A stretch of DNA of 64,000 bases from Rhodoferax sp. OV413 (GTDB lineage Bacteria; Pseudomonadota; Gammaproteobacteria; Burkholderiales; Burkholderiaceae_C), in NCBI RefSeq assembly GCF_900104385.1, contig NZ_FNJA01000003.1:124001-188000 (forward strand), read 5' to 3'. Below are positions 42,880-52,841 of the stretch, piece by piece (the stretch's first letter is position 1; each line of letters begins with the position of its first letter). The translations under genes and the position numbers were made by a program. The notes under the pieces were generated by a model. That model was not told the origin of the DNA. It ran no database searches and saw only the letters and a program-made list of their open reading frames with translations.

Positions 42880-45075
42880 ATGACCACAGACACCCGCATC
42901 GACTTCAACGACGAAGACTCCAACCGCTCGGCCAACCCGCATTTCGACGCGGTGCTGGACACCCGCCTGAGCCGCCGCAAGCTGCTGGGCGGCGGTGTCG
43001 GCACGCTGGCCACCGGCCTGCTGGGCGGCGTGGCCTTGACCGGCTGCGCGACGGATAGCACGGTACAAAGCATGGGTGCGGGCAACGAGCGCCTGCTGGC
43101 CTTCAATGCCGTGCCCAAGGGCCTGGCCGACGTGGTGACGGTGCCGGCCGGCTACAAGGTGGAGATCATTTACGCCCTGGGCGACCCGATTCTGGGCGGC
43201 GCAGCGGCCTTCAAGAACGACGGTACCGACATCGATTTCGACAAGCGCGCCGGCGACCACCACGACGGCATGGAATGGTTTGGCCTGGACGCTGGCGGCA
43301 AGCCTTCGCGCAACGCGGTGAACCGCGGCCTGCTGGCGGTGAACCACGAAGCCACCACCGACGAAAAGCTGTCGTCGCACTTCCTGCATGCCAACGGCGG
43401 CAAGACCAGCCTGCCCCGCCCCGCCTCCGAGGTTGACAAGGAACTGATGATCCACGGCCTGTCGGTGGTCGAAGTGGCTGCCGCCGGCGGCGCCTGGAAA
43501 TACCAGCCCGGCTCGGCCTTCAACCGCCGCGTCACCACCATGACCGAAGCCGTGGTGCATGGCCCGGCCCGAGGCAGCGAGCACCTGGTGACCAAGTTCA
43601 GCCCCGACGCCACCCGCTGCCGCGGCACCCTGAACAACTGCGGCACCGGCAAAACGCCTTGGGGCACGTTCGTGTCGGGCGAAGAAAACTGGTACGGCTA
43701 CTTCTTCCGCGATGCCAAGGACGACGACAAGCGCGGCAAGAAAGACCCTTCGGTCGCCGGCCTGCAACGCTACGGCCGCAATGCCGGCGCCGCCAGCCGC
43801 CACGGCTGGGAAAGCGGGGGCACGGCCGACCAGTACGTACGTTGGAACAACAGCGCCAGCGGCGCCAGCGCCCGCGACGACTACCGCAACGAAATGAACA
43901 CCTTCGGCTACGTGGTCGAGCTCGACGCCTACACCCAGCAGCCGCTGCGCAAGCGCACCGGCCTGGGCCGCTTTGCCCACGAAAGCGTGAGCTTTGCCAA
44001 GCCAGTGGTCGGCCAGCCCGTGGTGGCCTACATGGGCGACGACGCCCGCGGTGAATACATGTACAAGTTCGTCTCCGCCGCCAAGTGGGATGCGGCCGAT
44101 GCCAACCCCGCCGACCGCCTGGCTGCCGGCGACAAATACCTGGACCAGGGCACGCTGTTTGCGGCCAAGTTCAAGGCCGACGGCAGCGGCGAATGGCTGG
44201 AGCTGTCGCTGAACAACCCCTTCATCGCCGCCAACCCCGACTTCGAATTCAAGACCGCGGCCGACATCGCCATCTTCACCCGCCTGGCCGCCGACGCCGC
44301 TGGCGCCACCAAGATGGACCGCCCCGAGTGGGGTGGCATCAACCCGCGCACTGGCGAGTTCTACATGAGCCTGACCAACAACGCCAACCGCACGGTGGAC
44401 GGCGAAATGGCCACCGACGCTGCCAACCCGCGCAGCTACAGCGACATGAAGGACGGCAAGGAAAGCAAGGGCAACGTCAACGGCCACATCATCCGCACCG
44501 CTCAGGCCACGCCGGCGGCCACGGCCTTCAAGTGGGACGTGTACCTGTTCGCATCGGAAGCCGATGCCGACAAGAGCCTGGTCAACCTGTCCGGCCTGAC
44601 CGACGAGAACGATATGTCGGCGCCCGATGGCCTGGCCTTCAGCGAAGCCACCGGCCTGTGCTGGATCCAGACCGACGACAGCGCCTACACCGACAAGACC
44701 AACTGCATGCTGCTGGCCGGCATGCCCGGCAAGGTGGGCGACGGCGGCAAGAAAACCCTGGCCTATAAGCGCACCGACGGCAGCGAAAAACGCATCGACA
44801 CCTATGTGGGCCGCGCCGCCACACCGGCTACGCTGAAGCGCTTTTTGGTCGGCCCGAAGGACTGCGAAATCACCGGCCTGTGCGAAACGCCGGACGGCCG
44901 CGCGCTGTTCATCAACATCCAACACCCGGGCGAAACCACCAAGATGGCCGATGTCAACGACCCGGCCAAGTACACCAGCCAGTGGCCGGCCAACGCCGGC
45001 TACGGCGCCGGCAAGCGCCCGCGCTCGGCCACCATCGTCATCACCAAGATCGACGGCGGCCGCATCGGCACCTGA
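42880..45075 (+). CDS. PhoX family alkaline phosphatase (Tat-exported)
   Basis: The 731-residue protein has a twin-arginine signal (SRRKLLGGG at 31-39, then a hydrophobic stretch and a lipobox-like TGCATDS) and the long DUF839/PhoX beta-propeller. PhoX enzymes are calcium/iron-dependent monoesterases that free phosphate in the periplasm. I chose the ATG at 42880; the upstream extension adds no family sequence. It is a single-gene unit with a strong terminator after it. No Pho box was verified. Confidence 0.88.
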   Translation: MTTDTRIDFNDEDSNRSANPHFDAVLDTRLSRRKLLGGGVGTLATGLLGGVALTGCATDSTVQSMGAGNERLLAFNAVPKGLADVVTVPAGYKVEIIYALGDPILGGAAAFKNDGTDIDFDKRAGDHHDGMEWFGLDAGGKPSRNAVNRGLLAVNHEATTDEKLSSHFLHANGGKTSLPRPASEVDKELMIHGLSVVEVAAAGGAWKYQPGSAFNRRVTTMTEAVVHGPARGSEHLVTKFSPDATRCRGTLNNCGTGKTPWGTFVSGEENWYGYFFRDAKDDDKRGKKDPSVAGLQRYGRNAGAASRHGWESGGTADQYVRWNNSASGASARDDYRNEMNTFGYVVELDAYTQQPLRKRTGLGRFAHESVSFAKPVVGQPVVAYMGDDARGEYMYKFVSAAKWDAADANPADRLAAGDKYLDQGTLFAAKFKADGSGEWLELSLNNPFIAANPDFEFKTAADIAIFTRLAADAAGATKMDRPEWGGINPRTGEFYMSLTNNANRTVDGEMATDAANPRSYSDMKDGKESKGNVNGHIIRTAQATPAATAFKWDVYLFASEADADKSLVNLSGLTDENDMSAPDGLAFSEATGLCWIQTDDSAYTDKTNCMLLAGMPGKVGDGGKKTLAYKRTDGSEKRIDTYVGRAATPATLKRFLVGPKDCEITGLCETPDGRALFINIQHPGETTKMADVNDPAKYTSQWPANAGYGAGKRPRSATIVITKIDGGRIGT

Positions 45076-45107
45076 GTGGCTGCGTCCCCTGCGGGGGACC
45101 ACACAGC

Positions 45108-45142
45108 AAAAAGCCCGCTGGCGCGATGCCAGCGGGCTTTTT
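45108..45142. terminator. Bidirectional terminator after phoX
   Basis: AAAAAGCCCGCTGGC / GCCAGCGGGCTTTTT is a perfect 15 bp inverted repeat with a 5-base loop, A-rich on the left and T-rich on the right. It ends phoX and the convergent SDR gene. Confidence 0.9.
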
Positions 45143-45182
45143 GCATGTTGTGCCGATCTAGGCTGAGGCCCGCCGCAGCGGT

Positions 45183-45989
45183 TCAGGAAAGCCCAAACGT
45201 TTTCCGCAGGCCTGCCTCAACGGGACCAGCTGGCATGAAACGGCGCAACTTGGCCAACAGAGAGGCCTCGCCCTTGGGCGTACGCCGCATTTTCCATGGT
45301 CCCAAAGCGGCATCGACAATCGTGGTGGCTACCCCATCAGGCTCCGGTGCTTTATGGACATTTTTTTGAATTGCCTGGGAAACGACGCTGCGCTCCGTGT
45401 CATAAGCAGGGATTCTGGAAGCCGTTTGGGGCGCATTGATATCCAGGTTGGTCCTGGTAAAGGAAGGCTCGACAAGCGCTACGCGAATCCCGAATTTGCG
45501 TACCTCATGGTCCAAGGTTTCAGACATCCCTTCAACCGCATGCTTGGATGCGGAATAAAGCCCCATATACGGCGCTGGAAGAAAGCCCAGCACCGAGCTG
45601 ACGTTGACAATTCTTCCCGCGCCTTGCTTACGCATGTGCGGCAATACCGCTTGGGTAGTGCGCAAGATGCCAAACACGTTGGTATCGAACAGCGACTGGG
45701 CTTCGGCAATCGAGGTTTCCTCCGTCGCTCCGATCAGCGACCCGCCCGCGCTATTGACTAGTACATCGATGCGCCCGACCTCGGCGATGATGACCTGGAT
45801 CGCACACCGTACTGAAACGTCGTCGCGGACATCCATCTCAACCAGCACCACACCCGGTATGGGCTGGGCTTTTGCAATGCTGCGCACGGTGCCCAATACC
45901 TGGCAACCCCGCTGGACAAACTGGATGGCAGTGGCACGTCCGATGCCGGACGACACACCGGTAACAACAACAACTTGGGGATTCGACAT
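45183..45989 (-). CDS. SDR family oxidoreductase
   Basis: This 268-residue classical short-chain dehydrogenase has cofactor loop TGVSSGIG (10-17), NSAGG (79-83) and active site S-Y145-xxx-K149 (YSASK). Members reduce or oxidise carbonyl/hydroxyl groups with NAD(P)H. It lies 12 bp after the RND pump gene and may be part of that transcript, suggesting the TetR-controlled cluster handles a compound that is also modified. Confidence 0.88.
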   Translation of the reverse strand: MSNPQVVVVTGVSSGIGRATAIQFVQRGCQVLGTVRSIAKAQPIPGVVLVEMDVRDDVSVRCAIQVIIAEVGRIDVLVNSAGGSLIGATEETSIAEAQSLFDTNVFGILRTTQAVLPHMRKQGAGRIVNVSSVLGFLPAPYMGLYSASKHAVEGMSETLDHEVRKFGIRVALVEPSFTRTNLDINAPQTASRIPAYDTERSVVSQAIQKNVHKAPEPDGVATTIVDAALGPWKMRRTPKGEASLLAKLRRFMPAGPVEAGLRKTFGLS

Positions 45990-46001
45990 GGCAGTTCTTA
46001 C

Positions 46002-49000
46002 TTATAGGGATGGATGGGGATGAGCGGTAGATCCGCTTTGCGATGGGGCGGGCTTGATCCTGAACCAGATGGAATACATCGCCGGCAAGAACACCAGGGT
46101 CATGACCGTTCCCGCCAGGGTGCCGCCGATCAGCGTGTAGGCCAGAGTGCCCCAGAACACCGAGTGGGTCAGCGGCATGAAGGCAAAGATGGCGGCCAAC
46201 GCAGTCAAGATAACGGGTCTGGCGCGCTGCACGGTGGCCTCGACGACTGCCTGGAACGGGTCCAGGCCCTCCTGCTCGTTATGGTGGATCTGCCCAATCA
46301 GAATCAGCGTGTTGCGCATCAAAATGCCCGACAGCGCAATCAGCCCCACCAGCGCATTGATGCCGAACGGCTGCTGGAACAGCAGCAGCGTAGGTACCAC
46401 GCCGATCAGGCCCAGCGGGCTGGTCAAGAAGACCATGACCATCGCGGAGATGGAGCGCACTTGCAAGATGATAATGAGCAAGGTGATCGCCGCCATGATC
46501 GGAAACAGCGGCAGCATGGCTTTCGTCGCTTTGCCAGACTCTTCAATGGAGCCGGCTTCCTCTACGCGATAGCCACTCGGCAGCTTGTCCATAATGGGCC
46601 GGAGCTGCTGGGTGATGGCGGCCGACACGTCGGGCGGCTGCAGACCATCGGCAATGTCGCCCCGCACGGTGATCGTCGGCACGCGGTCGCGCCGGCGCAT
46701 GATGGGTTCTTCCATGCGCACGTCGACCTTACCCACTTGCGACAGCGGGATGCGTTGCCCGTTGGCGCCCGCCAGCGTGAAGTCGCCGATCTTGGCGGGG
46801 TCGAGCCGGATATTGCCAGCCGAACGCACCACCACCTGCACCGTGCGAATGTCTTCGCGCACAGCAGTCACGGGCACACCGCTCAACAAGAATTGCAGTT
46901 GCTGTGCCACGGCACTCGAGGTCAGCCCGACCGCCTGCAAGCGGTCTTGCTGCAGGTTGAAGTGCAGCGTGGGTGTGCGTGTGCCCCAGTCTGAGTTCAC
47001 CGTACGCATCATCGGGCTGGCAGTCATGACTTGCTGCACCTCGGCCGCAATATCGCGCAGCTTTTCCGGGTCCGGTCCCGTGACACGGTAGGCCACCGGA
47101 AATGGCGAATACGGGCCGAATACCAGCTGCGTAACGCGCACGCGTGCCTCGGGGGCCAGGCCATCGGCAATCGCCTGGCGCAGTCGGTTCTTCAACGCGT
47201 CGCGCTCATCTTGGTTATCGGTACGGACCACGACCTTGGCAAATGAGGGATCGGGAAGCTCGGGCCCCATCGAGAAGAAGAAGCGCGGCGCGCCCTGGCC
47301 GATGTAAGAGGTGACGATCTTGGCTTCCTCTTGCTTGGCCAGCCAGGCTTCCACCTTCGCCGTGGCGGCACTGGTCTGCGTGATCGACGTGCCATAGGGC
47401 ATCTGCACTTCCACCAGCACCTCAGGCCGGTCGGAGATCGGGAAGAACTGCTTCTTGACCACACCCATGCCGAGCACGGCCACCACGAAAAGCCCCACCA
47501 CCGAACCGGCGACCAGCCACTTGCGTGCGATGACGCGCCCCAGCACCTGGCGGAAGCGGTTGTAGCGCGGGGTGTTGTACATCGCGTCGTGCCCGCCTTC
47601 GACCTTCTTGAGATCCGGCAGCATCTTGACGCCCAGGTAAGGGGTAAAAACCACGGCCACCACCCAGGACGCGATCAACGCAATGCCGACGATCCAGAAC
47701 ATATTGCTGGTGTATTCGCCGGCGGTGGACGGAGCGAAGCCATTGGGCATGAAGCCGACCGCCGTGACCAGCGTGCCCGAGAGCATGGGCGCCGCGGTAT
47801 GGCTCCACGCATAGGCGGAGGCGGCCACGCGGCTGTAACCCTCTTCCATTTTGACCACCATCATTTCGATGGCGATGATGGCGTCGTCCACCAGCAGGCC
47901 CAGCCCCAGAATCAACGAGCCCAGGGTGATGCGGTCGAAGTTCTTGCCCGTCGCAAGCATCACCATGAAGACTGCCGCCAGCGTCAGCGGTACGGCCGCG
48001 GCGACCACGACGCCGACGCGCCAGCCCATGCTCACAAAGCACACCACCATCACTACCAGCAGCGCGGCAAAAAACTTGACCATGAACTCGTCGACGGCCG
48101 AACCGATGTTGACGGCTTGGTCGGTCACTTTGGCCAAACTCATGCCCAGAGGTTGCTCGGCATTGATGGCACTGACTTCGCTGTCCAGCGCCTTGCCCAG
48201 GTCGAGCCCGTTCCAACCGTCGCGCATGACGACACCCAACAGCAGCGCGGGCTCGCCTCCGTTGCGGATCATGAAAGTAGCCGGGTCTTCGTAGCCGCGC
48301 TGGACGGTGGCGATGTCCGACAGCTTCAGCGTGCGGCCTTGTGCCATGACCGGCGTATCACGGATCTTTTGCAACTCATCGAAAGCGCCATCCAGGCGGA
48401 TAAACACCTGCGGCCCCTTGGTTTCCACGGAGCCGGCCGGCGTCAGCGCGTTCTGGCTATTCAGCGCGGCGAATACTTCCTGCGGGCTGACGCCCAGCGT
48501 TGCCAGGCGCTCATGCGAGAACTCGATATAAATGCGCTCGGACTGCTCGCCAACGATGTTGACCTTCTTGACGCCTGCCACGTGCAACAGCCGCTGGCGC
48601 AGTGTCTCTGCGTCGCGTACCAGCAGACGCTGTGGCTCGCCCTTGGCTTTGAGCGCGAACAGCGCAAAGGTGACGTCCGAGTATTCGTCGTTGACCATCG
48701 GTCCGATCACGCCAGACGGAAGGTTGCCGGCCTCATCGCCGACCTTCTTGCGGGCCTGGTAGAACTCCTTTTCCACCTCCGCAGGTGGTGTGCTGTCGAG
48801 CAAGGTCAAGGTGGTAAAGGCCAGACCAGGCCGTGTGAAGGTCTCGGCACGTTCGTACCAGCGCAGTTCCTGCAGGCGCTTTTCCAGCTTCTCGGCGACT
48901 TGGTCCTGCATTTCCTGCGCCGTGGCGCCAGGCCAGGCGGTGACGATGGTCATCACCTTGATCGTGAAGGAGGGGTCTTCTGCCCGCCCCAGCTTGAAGA

Positions 49001-49100
49001 ACGAAACCAGCCCGGCCAACGAGATCAGGCAGATCAGAAACAAAGTGATGGAGCGCTCGCGCACCGCGAGCGCCGACAGATTGAAACGGCCCTCGCTCAT
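46002..49100 (-). CDS. RND efflux pump permease (HAE1/AcrB-like)
   Basis: The 1032-residue inner-membrane pump starts MSEGRFNLSALAVRERSITL and has 12 helices with two large periplasmic loops. The proton-relay aspartate pair is seen in LGLGLLVDDAIIAIEMMVVK (helix 4). It belongs to the TriC/MexK-like branch of multidrug RND transporters. Its start overlaps the adaptor stop by four bases. With the adaptor (49097-50206) and the outer membrane factor (51018-52475) it makes a tripartite system; substrates are likely toxic organic compounds. Confidence 0.93.
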   Translation of the reverse strand: MSEGRFNLSALAVRERSITLFLICLISLAGLVSFFKLGRAEDPSFTIKVMTIVTAWPGATAQEMQDQVAEKLEKRLQELRWYERAETFTRPGLAFTTLTLLDSTPPAEVEKEFYQARKKVGDEAGNLPSGVIGPMVNDEYSDVTFALFALKAKGEPQRLLVRDAETLRQRLLHVAGVKKVNIVGEQSERIYIEFSHERLATLGVSPQEVFAALNSQNALTPAGSVETKGPQVFIRLDGAFDELQKIRDTPVMAQGRTLKLSDIATVQRGYEDPATFMIRNGGEPALLLGVVMRDGWNGLDLGKALDSEVSAINAEQPLGMSLAKVTDQAVNIGSAVDEFMVKFFAALLVVMVVCFVSMGWRVGVVVAAAVPLTLAAVFMVMLATGKNFDRITLGSLILGLGLLVDDAIIAIEMMVVKMEEGYSRVAASAYAWSHTAAPMLSGTLVTAVGFMPNGFAPSTAGEYTSNMFWIVGIALIASWVVAVVFTPYLGVKMLPDLKKVEGGHDAMYNTPRYNRFRQVLGRVIARKWLVAGSVVGLFVVAVLGMGVVKKQFFPISDRPEVLVEVQMPYGTSITQTSAATAKVEAWLAKQEEAKIVTSYIGQGAPRFFFSMGPELPDPSFAKVVVRTDNQDERDALKNRLRQAIADGLAPEARVRVTQLVFGPYSPFPVAYRVTGPDPEKLRDIAAEVQQVMTASPMMRTVNSDWGTRTPTLHFNLQQDRLQAVGLTSSAVAQQLQFLLSGVPVTAVREDIRTVQVVVRSAGNIRLDPAKIGDFTLAGANGQRIPLSQVGKVDVRMEEPIMRRRDRVPTITVRGDIADGLQPPDVSAAITQQLRPIMDKLPSGYRVEEAGSIEESGKATKAMLPLFPIMAAITLLIIILQVRSISAMVMVFLTSPLGLIGVVPTLLLFQQPFGINALVGLIALSGILMRNTLILIGQIHHNEQEGLDPFQAVVEATVQRARPVILTALAAIFAFMPLTHSVFWGTLAYTLIGGTLAGTVMTLVFLPAMYSIWFRIKPAPSQSGSTAHPHPSL

Positions 49101-50206
49101 GGCTGCGCCCCTGCGACGGCGGTAGCCTGACCCGCCACGCGCACTTGCTCGCCTTCGCGCAACAGGTGCGTGCCCAGGGCGACGATTCGGTCGCCTTGCT
49201 TGAGCGAACCCGCGACGCGCGCACTATCGTCGTCCAGGCGCTGGACTTTGACTGGCCGCCAGGACACCTTTGCCGGTTCACCTTCGATCACCCACACCCC
49301 CGGCCCTTTGCCCGCATCGAACAGCGAGCCCATCGGCACCCGCAAGCCGTCTTGCGCAGCGGACTGGGCCTCGGGAATCTGGATCGTGACCGTGCTGCCC
49401 AAGGGAGCGTTGGACAGTTCTCCCTCCAGCACATACCTGGCTTCGAAGGTGCGGGTCTGCCGGTCGGCGGTATCCGACAGTTGCCGCAGTTTGCTTGCAA
49501 CCGTCACGCCTTCTTTGCCAAAGAGCGTGGCCTGGCCGATGGAGCCGGCTGCAGGACGCAAGGTTTCTGGCAGCTGGACGATGGCTTCGCGGCGTCCGGC
49601 ATGGGCGAGGCGCAGCGTGACTTGCCCCGCGTTGACGACCTGGCCGGGTTCGACCAGCGTTTCCATCACAACGCCATCGGCATCTGCCACCAGCTCGGTG
49701 TAGCGGCTGGCGTTACGTGCGACTTCAGCCTGGGCTTCGGCCGCATTCAGCTGGGCTCTGGCGGTATCTGCCGCGGCCTTGACCTGGTCGTAAGCTGAAG
49801 CCGATATGGCGCCCGTACCGCGCAGGTCGCGGTAGCGGGCCTCGTCCTCTGCGGTTTGCTGCGCCCTTGCCCGGGCGGCGGCGACCGCTTCTTGCTGCGC
49901 ATGGGCTGCGAGCTTCAGGTCGACGGGGTCGATGCGCATCAGCGCTTGCCCGCGTTTGACGGTTTGCCCCGCATCCACCAGCCGTTCCAGCACCTTGCCG
50001 GCAACCCGAAAGCCCATATCGCTTTGCACCCGGGCAGCAACGGTGCCGGTGAAGCTGCGAGACGCGGAGGCCGCGCCCTGCACGGTCGCCACGCGCACCA
50101 GTGGGACTGCGGTGCGTGGGTCAGGCGGCGTCTTCTCGTTGCATGCGATCAAGGCAAACGGCAACGCGGAGACGAGAGCAGTTAAGGCGAGGCGGCGGCG
50201 GAGCAT
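49097..50206 (-). CDS. RND efflux periplasmic adaptor (membrane fusion protein)
   Basis: The 369-residue adaptor has a lipoprotein-type signal (ALPFALIACNEK, a lipobox with Cys22), then the barrel-sandwich and coiled-coil hairpin (about 60-190; ALMRIDPVDLKLAAHAQQEA and AAEAQAEVARNASRYTELVA) and the beta-barrel and membrane-proximal domains. It links the pump to the outer membrane factor. A TetR-type palindrome lies just upstream (50249-50276). Confidence 0.92.
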   Translation of the reverse strand: MLRRRLALTALVSALPFALIACNEKTPPDPRTAVPLVRVATVQGAASASRSFTGTVAARVQSDMGFRVAGKVLERLVDAGQTVKRGQALMRIDPVDLKLAAHAQQEAVAAARARAQQTAEDEARYRDLRGTGAISASAYDQVKAAADTARAQLNAAEAQAEVARNASRYTELVADADGVVMETLVEPGQVVNAGQVTLRLAHAGRREAIVQLPETLRPAAGSIGQATLFGKEGVTVASKLRQLSDTADRQTRTFEARYVLEGELSNAPLGSTVTIQIPEAQSAAQDGLRVPMGSLFDAGKGPGVWVIEGEPAKVSWRPVKVQRLDDDSARVAGSLKQGDRIVALGTHLLREGEQVRVAGQATAVAGAQP

Positions 50207-50248
50207 AGAAATCCCGTAAAAGAACTAAACAGGATTTCATTGTGTTTC

Positions 50249-50276
50249 TAGTGACTATATTTGTCAATAGTCACTA
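50249..50276. promoter_or_regulatory. TetR operator candidate 1, before the adaptor/pump operon
   Basis: TAGTGACTAT and ATAGTCACTA form a perfect 10 bp inverted repeat with an 8 bp spacer. It lies 43 bp before the adaptor ATG, in an AT-rich block. The same half-site occurs at 50948-50973 beside tetR and the outer membrane factor gene. Confidence 0.75.
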
Positions 50277-50292
50277 AATAAATTTAGCCCAC

Positions 50293-50910
50293 TTACGGTG
50301 ACAGACTGCGCAGCACCAAGCTGGAAAGTTGGGCCGGTGCGTGCTCGGCGTAATCGAAGTTGTATTGCAGCAGCAGCGGATTCAGGTAGGGGCGCATGAC
50401 CAATTGGATGGCCGCTGCTGTCTCATCCAGCGGTGTTTTGCGCTCAAACTCCTCGCTCTCGCGCCCTTGGCGCAGGATGTCTTGCAGCATGGCCTGGATG
50501 CGCTCCTCGAACACGCGCACCGCCTCCCAGTGCTCACCAGCGGCCGAGGCTGCAATGTCGTAGAGCTTGCGATTGTCAAAGAACAGGCGAAGACTGGACT
50601 CGACCACGGCCTTGAACATGCGCCGCAGCTTCTCTGGCGGGCGGTCGGTTCCGTCAATCGCGGCTTTGACATCTGCTTCGATCTGCTGCAGGCAATTTGC
50701 ACAAATCAGTTCGCCGATGGCCTGCTTGGATTCGAAGAACTTGTAGATGTAGGCCTTGGAAAACCCGATGGCTTTGGCGAGATCAGAGACCGTCGTCTTC
50801 TCGTAGCCATACAGACGGAAGTGGTCGGTAGCGGCGGTGACGATCTGGTCCCGCACATCGTGATCGGCCGGGCCGCGCCCCGTGCTCGCCGCAGTAGTTG
50901 CTTTATTCAT
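50293..50910 (-). CDS. TetR/AcrR family transcriptional regulator of the RND system
   Basis: From the ATG at 50910 it has 205 residues, with an N-terminal HTH (about 20-65; FRLYGYEKTTVSDLAKAIGF and KAYIYKFFESKQAIG) and a C-terminal ligand-binding domain of mostly helices. It lies between the adaptor and the outer membrane factor genes; its two near-identical operators flank it, so it represses itself and both pump units. An upstream in-frame ATG at 50934 is possible. Confidence 0.88.
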   Translation of the reverse strand: MNKATTAASTGRGPADHDVRDQIVTAATDHFRLYGYEKTTVSDLAKAIGFSKAYIYKFFESKQAIGELICANCLQQIEADVKAAIDGTDRPPEKLRRMFKAVVESSLRLFFDNRKLYDIAASAAGEHWEAVRVFEERIQAMLQDILRQGRESEEFERKTPLDETAAAIQLVMRPYLNPLLLQYNFDYAEHAPAQLSSLVLRSLSP

Positions 50911-50947
50911 ACCCAACAGCTTAACCCTTGTCATAAACTTGCACAAC

Positions 50948-50973
50948 TAGTGACCATATTGTAATATAGTCAC
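50948..50973. promoter_or_regulatory. TetR operator candidate 2, between tetR and the outer membrane factor gene
   Basis: Here the plus strand reads TAGTGACCATATTGTAATAT followed by AGTCAC: GTGAC and GTCAC arms joined through ATAT/ATAT (one mismatch pair), spanning about 24 bp. The half-sites match operator 1. It lies 38 bp before the tetR ATG and 45 bp before the outer membrane factor start. Confidence 0.7.
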
Positions 50974-51017
50974 AACACACTCATTCAACATGCCCACTCA
51001 CTTAGCGGAAGATGCCC

Positions 51018-52475
51018 ATGCTAAAACGCACTCTCCTCATACTGGCCATCGCCAGCCTTTCAGCCGGTTGCGCTGTCGGACCGGACTATGCCAGGCCCGA
51101 CACACCCATGCCAGATCGCTACCTGGGTGAAACGGCGGTGGCGCAACGGCATGCCACCGTTACCGCCGACCTCGTCACGTGGTGGAAAGGCTTCGGCGAT
51201 CCACAACTAAGCCACTTTGTCACACTCGCGCTAGAACAAAATCTGGATCTCGCGCAGGCGTCCGCCCGCGTCGCTCAGGCGCAGTCGGGGCTCGGCGCAG
51301 CGAATGCCGCGCTACTGCCTTCCGGCAACATCACTGCCCAGGGTGCGCGGGCCTACCAGTCGATCGAAACGCCGTTGGGGCAAGTTCTGAATTCAAGGCC
51401 CAGTTTCGACCGCTACGGCAACGCCTATGAGGCCAACCTCGGCGTAGGCTGGGAACTGGACCTATTCGGTGGCCTGCGCCGCGGACGGGAAGCCGCATTG
51501 GCCGAGTACCAGGCTTCGGAAGCTGGCGCTACGGCAACACGACTGGCGGTGGCGGCGCAGACCGCCGACATCTACATCAGCATCCGCGGGTTGCAAACCC
51601 GGCTTGACGTGGCCCGTAGGCAGGTGCAGACACAACAGGATCTGCTCTCCACCACCCATCTGCTGTATAGCAAGGGACTGGCGGCCGAGCTGCAGGTGCG
51701 GCAGGTCGAGGGCGCGCTTTCCCAAGTGCGGGCATCGCTACCGGTCCTCGAAGCAGGGCTCGATACGGCCATGCATGCGCTGGACGTGATGCTGGGTACA
51801 CCGCCCGGCACGCACCGGGAGGCGCTGGCAAATGCTGGCGCAATTCCGGCCGCCCCGCAGATCGCAGCTACCGGCTCACCGGGCGATTTGCTCCGGCGCC
51901 GGCCCGATCTGATCGTGGCCGAACGCCGACTGGCTGCGTCGAACGCGCGCATCGGCATGGCCATCGCCGAGTACTACCCCAAGCTCTCCTTCAGTGGACT
52001 GATCGGCAGCGCGACATCGGTATCTGGCGGCAACCTGTTCACCAGCGGCGCAAGCCAGGCCGCCGGCGTGCTGGGCCTGCGCTGGCGCCTGTTTGACTTC
52101 GGCCGCATCAACGCGCAGATTGGTCTGGCCAAGGGCCAGGAAGCCGAGGCGCTGGCCAGCTATCGGCTCGCGGTGCTGCGGGCTACCGAAGATGTGGAAA
52201 ACGCGTTTTCAGCCCTGGTAAAACGCGAGGACCAGGTCGACATACTGGCGCAAGGCGTGGGCTCGCTCAGCAGAGCCCGGGGGGCATCGTTTGCGGCCTA
52301 CCAGAAAGGCGTCGTCAGCATTACCGAAGTCCTGCAAGCCGACGAGAACCTGCTGCGGGCCTCCGACATGCAGGCGCAAGCGCAAACCGAATCCGCACGC
52401 GCGGCGGTTGCGGCCTTCAAGGCGCTCGGCGGCGGTTGGCAACCCCAGGAATCCGCAACGGTCGCAACGAGATAA
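51018..52475 (+). CDS. RND efflux outer membrane factor (NodT/OprM family lipoprotein)
   Basis: The 485-residue protein has a lipoprotein signal (LSAGCAVGP, Cys18) and the two outer-membrane-efflux repeats (about 60-250 and 270-470, with NLDLAQASARVAQAQSGLGA and its partner AQIGLAKGQEAEALASYRLA). It forms the exit duct of the tripartite pump. I prefer the ATG at 51018 because GCGGAAG lies at the correct distance; an ATG six bases earlier is also possible. It is divergent from tetR. Confidence 0.9.
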   Translation: MLKRTLLILAIASLSAGCAVGPDYARPDTPMPDRYLGETAVAQRHATVTADLVTWWKGFGDPQLSHFVTLALEQNLDLAQASARVAQAQSGLGAANAALLPSGNITAQGARAYQSIETPLGQVLNSRPSFDRYGNAYEANLGVGWELDLFGGLRRGREAALAEYQASEAGATATRLAVAAQTADIYISIRGLQTRLDVARRQVQTQQDLLSTTHLLYSKGLAAELQVRQVEGALSQVRASLPVLEAGLDTAMHALDVMLGTPPGTHREALANAGAIPAAPQIAATGSPGDLLRRRPDLIVAERRLAASNARIGMAIAEYYPKLSFSGLIGSATSVSGGNLFTSGASQAAGVLGLRWRLFDFGRINAQIGLAKGQEAEALASYRLAVLRATEDVENAFSALVKREDQVDILAQGVGSLSRARGASFAAYQKGVVSITEVLQADENLLRASDMQAQAQTESARAAVAAFKALGGGWQPQESATVATR

Positions 52476-52528
52476 CCGCGCACTGCCCGATGGCAGCGCT
52501 CAGCCGCAGGTTATGGGCTGAAGAAACC

Positions 52529-52774
52529 TCAAGCCGCCATTTGCAGATAGGCCACCGGGTCGCGCGCCATGCGCATGCCCTGCTCGCGGGCATGGGCCAG
52601 GGCCGTGTCTTCGGAGGTGAAAGGGTTGTCGAAGCTGAACACGCGTTCGCTGGGGATGGGCATGCCGTAGTGCAGCGCGATGCCGACCTTGGCCAGCCAG
52701 GTACCGTCGATCATGGGCTTGGCGAACAGCGACACAACACAGTCGCCAACGTGGAATTCTTGCAGGTCTGACAT
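52529..52774 (-). CDS. Small hypothetical protein
   Basis: The 81-residue frame has a good ribosome site (GGAG before ATG at 52774). It reads MSDLQEFHVGDCVVSLFAKP and ends DPVAYLQMAA. It is soluble and has no motif I can name; the FTSEDTALAHAREQGMRMAR helix is its most regular part. It lies convergent to the outer membrane factor gene and 67 bp after uvrD. Confidence 0.6.
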   Translation of the reverse strand: MSDLQEFHVGDCVVSLFAKPMIDGTWLAKVGIALHYGMPIPSERVFSFDNPFTSEDTALAHAREQGMRMARDPVAYLQMAA

Positions 52775-52841
52775 GGCGGGCTCCTTGGATGGGATGCCCA
52801 CCATGCTGCACGCCGTGTATGACGCTATGACGACAAAGCCG

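Noticed and set aside
42832-45102. A 756-codon open frame on the minus strand opposite phoX
   Set aside because: It is an antisense shadow of phoX with low-complexity Ala/Gly/Val composition and no domain or ribosome site.
47331-49130. A 599-codon open frame opposite the RND pump gene
   Set aside because: It is antisense to a clear RND transporter and has only a His/Arg/Asp-rich random-like sequence.
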